A stretch of DNA of 11,012 bases from the NCBI GenBank assembly GCA_016210245.1, contig JACQUR010000251.1, forward strand, positions 1 through 11,012, written 5' to 3'. The stretch comes from Chloroflexota bacterium (lineage in GTDB: Bacteria; Chloroflexota; UBA6077; JACQUR01). This document shows, in pieces, positions 6,536 to 11,012 of the stretch. The stretch's first letter is position 1. Each line of letters opens with the position of its first letter. Made by a program: the position numbers and the translations under genes. The notes beneath the pieces are model-generated. The model searched no databases and was not told where the DNA came from. It saw only the letters and a list, made by a program, of their open reading frames with translations.

Positions 6536-7147
6536 CTAGAACCGACGGACGACGCGGGCCGGCACGCCCGCTACGACGGTCCGAGGGGGCACGTCGCGGA
6601 TGACGACGCTGCCAGCCGCGACCACGGCGTCGTGGCCGACGGTCACCCCCTTGAGGACCATCGATCGATTGCCCAGCCACACCCGTTCCTCCAGCACCAC
6701 CGGCGCGCCAGCGGTGTCCCAGGCCTTGTCCTCGACGCGGTGGAAGTCGCAGTCCATCACCATGACGTGCGTCCCGATGAGGCAGTCGTTGCCGACCTTC
6801 ACGCAGGTGCTGGAAACCAGCGAGCTCCCGTAATTGATGAACACGTTGTCGCCGAGCTCCAGGCGTCCGCCGGGCAGGGCCACCAGCTCGAGCGTGGCCA
6901 CGGTCGAGTCCAGCCGCACCCGGTCGCCGACGATGAGCGTGCCCTGGTTGACCACCTTGGGGCGGCCGCGCAAGGTCACCCGCTGGCCGAGCCGGGTCGC
7001 GCCGCGGAGGTGGAAGCGGGCGTTGAGGGCCGGCCCGATCAGCGCCAGCCGGCCTCGGGCGGCCCACAGGCGCGCCAGGGGCGCGAAGCCGTCGGTCAGG
7101 CCGCGCGCAGCACTGGCGTCCGGGAGGAAGGCTCGCTTGGCTTCCAT
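6536..7147 (-). CDS. Left-handed beta-helix (hexapeptide) acyltransferase
   Basis: This 203-residue protein is of the LbetaH family that includes serine, maltose and polysaccharide O-acetyltransferases. Hexapeptide-type repeats run through roughly residues 55-195, with turns such as LIVGDRVRL, LELGDNVFI, VKVGNDCLIG, VWLGNRSMV and VTVGHDAVVAAGSVV. DCDFH at 132-136 supplies His136, the expected catalytic base. It probably acylates a sugar hydroxyl or amine using acetyl-CoA or another acyl donor. The first 40 or so residues do not match the repeat core. The ATG at 7147 is supported by a near-ideal AAGGAG five bases upstream, although this places the first 52 bases inside the end of the mutase gene. 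Given the acyl-ACP cassette downstream, a non-acetyl donor is possible but unproven. Confidence 0.88.
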   Translation of the reverse strand: MEAKRAFLPDASAARGLTDGFAPLARLWAARGRLALIGPALNARFHLRGATRLGQRVTLRGRPKVVNQGTLIVGDRVRLDSTVATLELVALPGGRLELGDNVFINYGSSLVSSTCVKVGNDCLIGTHVMVMDCDFHRVEDKAWDTAGAPVVLEERVWLGNRSMVLKGVTVGHDAVVAAGSVVIRDVPPRTVVAGVPARVVRRF

Positions 7148-8475
7148 GTCGTCTCCTTGTCGCCCAGCAGGATGCTATTGACCGCCTCCACGCCCTGCAT
7201 GGTCGAGTGGTCCATGTTGCCGATCTCGTAGAGCCACGCCCCGAAGCGGCCGCGCGAGTACACGTCGTGGCGCAGCAGGAACGGCTGGATGATCGCCAGC
7301 GCGTCGTCGCGCTCGAGCGTGGGCACGGGGTACGAGTAGGGCACGTCGATCAGGTGGGTGGAGGCGATGCGGGCGCGATCGGCCTCCTCCAGCAGGCCGG
7401 TGGTGACGAGTCCGTCGACCACCCGCTCGACGATCTCTTGCCCGGGCTCCGGCTTCCAGGGGGAATACGAGGTCTCGGTGAGCAGCAGGTAGTGGTGCTC
7501 ATCCGGGGCGATGAAGGGCGAGTAGTTCGAGAGATAGGTCACGCGGTAGAAGGGGCAGTCCTGCTCCGGGAAGTAGAGCCAGCACCTGGTGCTCGGGCAC
7601 GGGGCCGCCACGCCGACCCCGACGATGTAGCTGCTGCTGTGGTCGAGCCGCGCGGCCGCCTCGCGGATCTCGGGCGGCGCGCCCTTCGACCAGGTCACGA
7701 GCTGGTCGATCGGCAGGGAGGAGATCAGCACGTCGTAGCGCGTACACGTGCCGTCGTCGAACTCGACCACTCTGGCATCGAAGTCTACCTGCCGGGCGGC
7801 CTTCTGGAGGTGCAGGCGCGGCTCGACGTAGGGCAGGAAGGCGTTGAACAGACCGCCGGTGCCGCCGTGGAGCGGGTACTTGAACCGGCTGTTGGGCCCC
7901 CAGGAGACGTCGTCGCGGTCCAGGATGACGTTGCGCAGCACGCGCTCGCTGTCGACCACACTGACCCGCTCGGCAATCCAGTGCTTGCTCATTCGGTCGA
8001 GCGGGTGGGCCCAGACCTTGGCGTTGTAGGGCAGCATGAAGTGGCGGGCGATGCCCTGGCCGAAGGTGGCCTCGATCCACTCGGCGAAGGTTTCGCTGGG
8101 CCGGGGGTGCCGCTGGGCTTCGATCAGCCCGAGCACGCACTCCAGCACCTCCTCCCTGGGCAGGTACTTAATGTTGTTCTGAAACGGATAGGGGATGAAG
8201 CGGTCCCGCATCCAGATCCAGCTCTCGCGCATGATCTCGGTGTAGTTGTCGCCCATCAGCTTCTCGACCAGCGCGTCGTAGTACGGGTAGTGCGAGAACA
8301 TCACGTGGCCGCCCACGTCGTGGGTGAAGCCCCGGTCATCCCGGAAGCTGGCGGCCAGCCCGCCGATGTAGTCGTGCTGCTCGTACAGGTCCCAGTCCTG
8401 GTAGCCCAGCTCCTGGAGCCGGTAGGCAGCCCCGAGCCCGGTCGGGCCGGCCCCGAGAATCACGATCCGCGTCAC
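7096..8475 (-). CDS. glf: UDP-galactopyranose mutase, eukaryotic-like type
   Basis: This 459-residue flavoprotein would interconvert UDP-galactopyranose and UDP-galactofuranose, supplying galactofuranose for glycan assembly. The FAD-binding GAGPTGLGAA lies at 8-17. Several stretches resemble the fungal and protozoan enzymes more than E. coli Glf: GGHVMFSHYPYYD (55-67), MLPYNAKVWAHP (147-158), FYRVTYLSNYSP (309-320) and RFGAWLYEIGNMDHSTMQG (410-428). Arg311 sits where the fungal diphosphate-binding Arg327 is expected. The other arginine, fungal Arg182, seems to be Lys199 in SRFKYP, so substrate use may differ. The start is GTG with GGAGG five bases upstream; a nearby ATG at 8480 is out of frame and stops at once. 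It lies 12 bases after the preceding glycosyltransferase. A different NDP-sugar mutase is the main alternative. Confidence 0.85.
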   Translation of the reverse strand: MTRIVILGAGPTGLGAAYRLQELGYQDWDLYEQHDYIGGLAASFRDDRGFTHDVGGHVMFSHYPYYDALVEKLMGDNYTEIMRESWIWMRDRFIPYPFQNNIKYLPREEVLECVLGLIEAQRHPRPSETFAEWIEATFGQGIARHFMLPYNAKVWAHPLDRMSKHWIAERVSVVDSERVLRNVILDRDDVSWGPNSRFKYPLHGGTGGLFNAFLPYVEPRLHLQKAARQVDFDARVVEFDDGTCTRYDVLISSLPIDQLVTWSKGAPPEIREAAARLDHSSSYIVGVGVAAPCPSTRCWLYFPEQDCPFYRVTYLSNYSPFIAPDEHHYLLLTETSYSPWKPEPGQEIVERVVDGLVTTGLLEEADRARIASTHLIDVPYSYPVPTLERDDALAIIQPFLLRHDVYSRGRFGAWLYEIGNMDHSTMQGVEAVNSILLGDKETTWKPSEPSSRTPVLRAA

Positions 8476-8487
8476 TCCATCCTCCCC

Positions 8488-9399
8488 TCAGGAAGCGTGC
8501 GGCTGCGCCAGGTAGACGCGCCGCCGTCGATCGATCCGATAGCGCAGACTGGCGCCCATGCCCTCCAGGTAGGCCCGCAGATAGGCGGCGAGCGATGGCT
8601 TGCGGCGCAGGCCGTTCAGGGCCTCCCGGACAGCCAGGTAGCCCAGCCGCCGCGCGAGCAGCCCCAGCGCGAACAGGTCGCCGCAGCGCACGTGTTTGAA
8701 GTAGAAGGCGCCATCGCCGACGCCGTAGGCGCGCAGGGTAGCCGGCCACTGCTCGCGGCTGCGCAGCCCGTAGTGGTCCACCCGGACCTCGGGGCGGAGC
8801 AGCACCGTGGCGCCGGCCAGGTAGGCCCGGTACTGGAAGTCGAAGTCCTGCGACGACCTGAGCGGCCCGCCGCCGCCCAGCACCTCGTCGAACCCGCCCA
8901 GGCGGTCGAAGAGGCGCCGCCGCAGGGCGAAGTTGGCGCCCATGCCGTAGATCTGGAAGCCGTCGCGGCGGCTGAGGCGCCGCGGTCGCACGATCGGCAG
9001 CGTCGGCACCTCTCCCGCTGAGCCAGCCAGCGCGGCCGGCAGCAGCACCTGGCCGTACAGCATGTCCGCGTCCGGCTCGGTGCCGAAGGCAGCCGCGATC
9101 GTCTCCAGCCAATCCGTCGCGGCTACGCAGTCGTCGTCGGTGAAGGCGAGCACCTCGCCCCGCGTCGCACACGCGCCGAGGTTGTAGGCCCGAGAGAGGC
9201 CGGGCGTGCTGGTGTGGACGTAGCGCAGGTACCGATGGCCGGCCATCAGCCCCCGCACCACCTCGCCCGTGCGGTCGTCGTCGCTCTGGTCGACCACCAG
9301 CAGGTCGAAGGCCGGGTAGGTATTCGCCAGCACGCTGGCGACGGCGTTGCCGATGAGGTCGGGACGATTGCGCGTGGGGATGATTACCGATAGGTGCAT
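8488..9399 (-). CDS. Family 2-type glycosyltransferase
   Basis: This 303-residue GT-A fold enzyme starts with LSVIIPTRNRPDL, typical of family 2 glycosyltransferases. DQSDDD (37-42) is the nucleotide-binding loop, TDDD (87-90) the metal-binding motif and SQDFDF (183-188) the expected acid/base region. The region ANFALRRRLFDRLGGFDE (155-172) is the common acceptor-side segment of this family. It probably extends the surface polysaccharide, perhaps using UDP-galactofuranose from the mutase encoded directly downstream, though that pairing is only inferred from position. The ATG is preceded by a purine-rich AAGGGAGAG at a rather long distance of 8-9 bases. The C-terminus is very basic and may bind membrane. 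Linkage and donor are unknown. Confidence 0.9.
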   Translation of the reverse strand: MHLSVIIPTRNRPDLIGNAVASVLANTYPAFDLLVVDQSDDDRTGEVVRGLMAGHRYLRYVHTSTPGLSRAYNLGACATRGEVLAFTDDDCVAATDWLETIAAAFGTEPDADMLYGQVLLPAALAGSAGEVPTLPIVRPRRLSRRDGFQIYGMGANFALRRRLFDRLGGFDEVLGGGGPLRSSQDFDFQYRAYLAGATVLLRPEVRVDHYGLRSREQWPATLRAYGVGDGAFYFKHVRCGDLFALGLLARRLGYLAVREALNGLRRKPSLAAYLRAYLEGMGASLRYRIDRRRRVYLAQPHAS

Positions 9400-9427
9400 T
9401 GCACTCGCTCTCCCTTCCTGGTGGGCG

Positions 9428-10903
9428 CTACTCCTCGCGTACCTGGTCGAGCACCGAGAGCGTGCCCATGGTGGTGCCCAGAAACACGGTCACCCGACCC
9501 GAGGTCAGGCCGAGGTCGACGTACGAGAAGATCAGGGTGGCGATGAGCCCGCCGAGCGTCAGCAGCGCGAACACCCGCCCCTCCGGCGCGCGCAGGGTTT
9601 TCGCCAGGTGAGCGGAGCGGGCGATAGCGCTGCCCATCAACAGCCAGAAGCACACGAAGCCGATTGCGCCCGTCTTGAGCCAGATCCACAGCACGTTGTG
9701 GTGGGGCTCGTAGCGCCAGAAGGGCCACCACGAGAGGTCTGGCAGCGGGACGACGAAGAGAAACGGGCGCCCGAAGCCAACGCCCAGCAGCGGGTCGGCC
9801 TGGATCGTGGTGCGTACGTCGATCTTCTCCAGGTCGCGGTAGAGGTTCGAGGCCGCGTCGCGCGGGTCGGGCTGGCTGAGCGAGCGGACTGCGCGGGCTG
9901 GCTGGCCGAGCAGGCCGGGCGCGTTCCAGAAGACCGGCACGTAGATCGCCCCGCCTACCAGCAGGGGCAGGGCGATCAGGAGGAATGCCTTGCGGTGGGC
10001 GACCAGGAGCACCAGGCTGAGGGCCACGAAGGCCACGCCCACGGCGATGAAGCCGGCCCGCCGCTCGGTGGCGAGCAGCGTGAAGGCGGCGACCGGGCCG
10101 AGCAGCACGCCCAGCAGCCGCTGCCAGCGCGGCGCGCCGAAGACATGCTGGGCGACGATCAGCAGCAGCAGCGCCCCCAGGAAGATCACCGTCTCGTGCG
10201 AGTAGGCGAACACCGGGTCGGCGTGGAGTTGCCCGGTGTTGACCAGGGCCAGGCGGCGGTAGGCGCCCTCGAGCGCGAACAGGCCCGTGGCGAGCAGCCC
10301 GATGGTCGTGAGGGTGCGCACGTGGCGGCGGGTGCGGATGGTGTTAGCGGCCACGAAGTAGCAGGCCACGACGTAGAAGAGCGCTCGCGCTTCCCAGAGG
10401 GCGACGTTCAGGTTGCCGCCGCCCAGGGCGCCACGCACCAGCCCGAAGACCAGGGCCGCGCAGAACAGGAGCATCGGCCAGAGCAGCCGTCCGCCTCGAA
10501 AGTCGAGGCGCCGTTGGGCGAGGCCCTGGCCCAGCCACAGCACGAAGACCAGGAGCAGGAGCAGCTCGAGCGGGCTGGTGCTGGCCCCGGCCAGGCCAAC
10601 TGTGCTGCCCAGCCCACCATGGAGATAGGCTCCGGGCAGCATCAGCGGGTCGGCGCCGCCAGCCTCGAACAGCAGCACCAGCCCGAAGGCCACGTACAGG
10701 CCGAGCCTTGGCCGCCAGGCGATGGCCGCCAGCGCCATCCAGGTGAACAGCAGCAGGGCCGAGCCGAAGTGGAAGAGCAGCGCCAGCCCGGCGAAGGCCA
10801 GCGAGGCCAGGATGGCCAGGACGGCCAGCAGCGTGCTGCGCCGCCGCTGGGTCGCGGCGTACCAGGCAGTCGAAAGCTCGGGCGCGGCCAGGGCGTCGAT
10901 CAC
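9428..10903 (-). CDS. O-antigen ligase/polymerase-like membrane protein
   Basis: This 491-residue protein is dominated by hydrophobic segments, roughly a dozen, beginning at about residue 23. It fits the O-antigen ligase/Wzy superfamily, which polymerises or attaches lipid-linked glycans at the outer face of the cytoplasmic membrane. Supporting signs are ATERRAGFIAV (278-288), which supplies the usual arginines after a membrane helix, and a large external loop at about 323-405. DPLLGVGFGRP (370-380) and the PHHNVLWIWLKTG segment (400-412) correspond to the family's conserved PHN...G motif. The start is GTG with GAGAGG five bases upstream. It is the first gene of the visible run, and no promoter is visible because the sequence upstream degenerates into a G/C tract. 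Ligase and polymerase cannot be told apart from sequence alone. Confidence 0.85.
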   Translation of the reverse strand: MIDALAAPELSTAWYAATQRRRSTLLAVLAILASLAFAGLALLFHFGSALLLFTWMALAAIAWRPRLGLYVAFGLVLLFEAGGADPLMLPGAYLHGGLGSTVGLAGASTSPLELLLLLVFVLWLGQGLAQRRLDFRGGRLLWPMLLFCAALVFGLVRGALGGGNLNVALWEARALFYVVACYFVAANTIRTRRHVRTLTTIGLLATGLFALEGAYRRLALVNTGQLHADPVFAYSHETVIFLGALLLLIVAQHVFGAPRWQRLLGVLLGPVAAFTLLATERRAGFIAVGVAFVALSLVLLVAHRKAFLLIALPLLVGGAIYVPVFWNAPGLLGQPARAVRSLSQPDPRDAASNLYRDLEKIDVRTTIQADPLLGVGFGRPFLFVVPLPDLSWWPFWRYEPHHNVLWIWLKTGAIGFVCFWLLMGSAIARSAHLAKTLRAPEGRVFALLTLGGLIATLIFSYVDLGLTSGRVTVFLGTTMGTLSVLDQVREE

Positions 10904-10942
10904 AGGAACCTCTCGTGGCTTGCAGCACGGCTGAGCCGGGTC

Positions 10943-11012
10943 CGGTGGGGCGGGGGGGGGGGGGCGGCCCCCCGCCCCCCGCCGGGCCCCGCCGGGGGGG
11001 AGCGCCCCCCCC
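10943..11012. other. G/C homopolymer tract at window end
   Basis: From about 10943 the sequence is almost entirely G and C. It has a run of 13 G (10952-10964), then C-runs and further G-runs, forming several possible hairpins. No reading frame or signal can be recognised. It looks like a low-quality contig end or a poly-G sequencing artefact rather than natural sequence. Confidence 0.7.

Noticed and set aside
6141..7067. Minus-strand frame overlapping the acyltransferase and second glycosyltransferase
   Set aside because: It reads through the 65-bp palindrome and both real genes in a shifted frame, giving Arg/Pro/Gly-rich sequence without motifs.
7096..8475. Protoporphyrinogen oxidase or generic amine oxidase
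   Set aside because: Only the FAD motif is shared; the FYRVTYLSNYSP and YEIGNMDHS stretches are specific to eukaryotic-like UDP-galactopyranose mutases.
7207..9021. Plus-strand open frame of 604 codons
   Set aside because: It crosses the ends of two convincing minus-strand genes and has a biased, motif-free composition.

Overview
This is high-GC bacterial DNA in which every convincing gene lies on the minus strand, so the transcription order runs from the right end of the window to the left. The genes are tightly packed, with overlaps of 4, 8 and 52 bp, short gaps and many GTG starts preceded by good Shine-Dalgarno sequences. This looks like one long operon or two consecutive ones. The taxon cannot be fixed from sequence alone. 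The repeat family at 1555-1753, whose units carry CCTTCGACAGGCTCAGGATG, is of a kind I associate with Chloroflexota and some other environmental lineages, so Chloroflexota is a weak guess. The right end (10950-11012) is a G/C homopolymer tract that looks like a degraded contig end.

Right half (10903 down to 5402) is a cell-surface polysaccharide locus. It holds a polytopic O-antigen ligase/polymerase-like membrane protein, a family 2-type glycosyltransferase, a UDP-galactopyranose mutase of the eukaryotic-like type, a left-handed beta-helix acyltransferase and a second family 2-type glycosyltransferase. A near-perfect 65-bp palindrome (6461-6525) separates the acyltransferase from the second glycosyltransferase.

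Left half (5319 down to 83) is a different and more unusual cassette. It encodes a fused alpha-beta thiamine-dependent E1 of the 2-oxo acid dehydrogenase family, and a lipoyl E2 acyltransferase with an extra C-terminal CxxC...CxxC segment. It then encodes a protein joining an acyl carrier protein to a holo-ACP synthase through a repeat-filled linker, and an aspartate-carbamoyltransferase-like enzyme with several substrate-site residues changed. The first three genes overlap by 8 and 4 bp, and the fourth follows after 8 bp, so their products are probably made together. No E3 gene is present.

Working hypothesis (inference): E1 decarboxylates a 2-oxo acid or a ketose-type donor, E2 carries the acyl group on its lipoyl arm, and the acyl group is handed to the neighbouring ACP instead of, or as well as, CoA. 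The fused AcpS domain would keep that ACP in its holo form. The carbamoyltransferase-like enzyme would modify an amino group in the same product. The adjacent glycan genes make a decorated polysaccharide one possible destination. The operon ends leftwards at two terminator-like hairpins (36-59 and 1-34).
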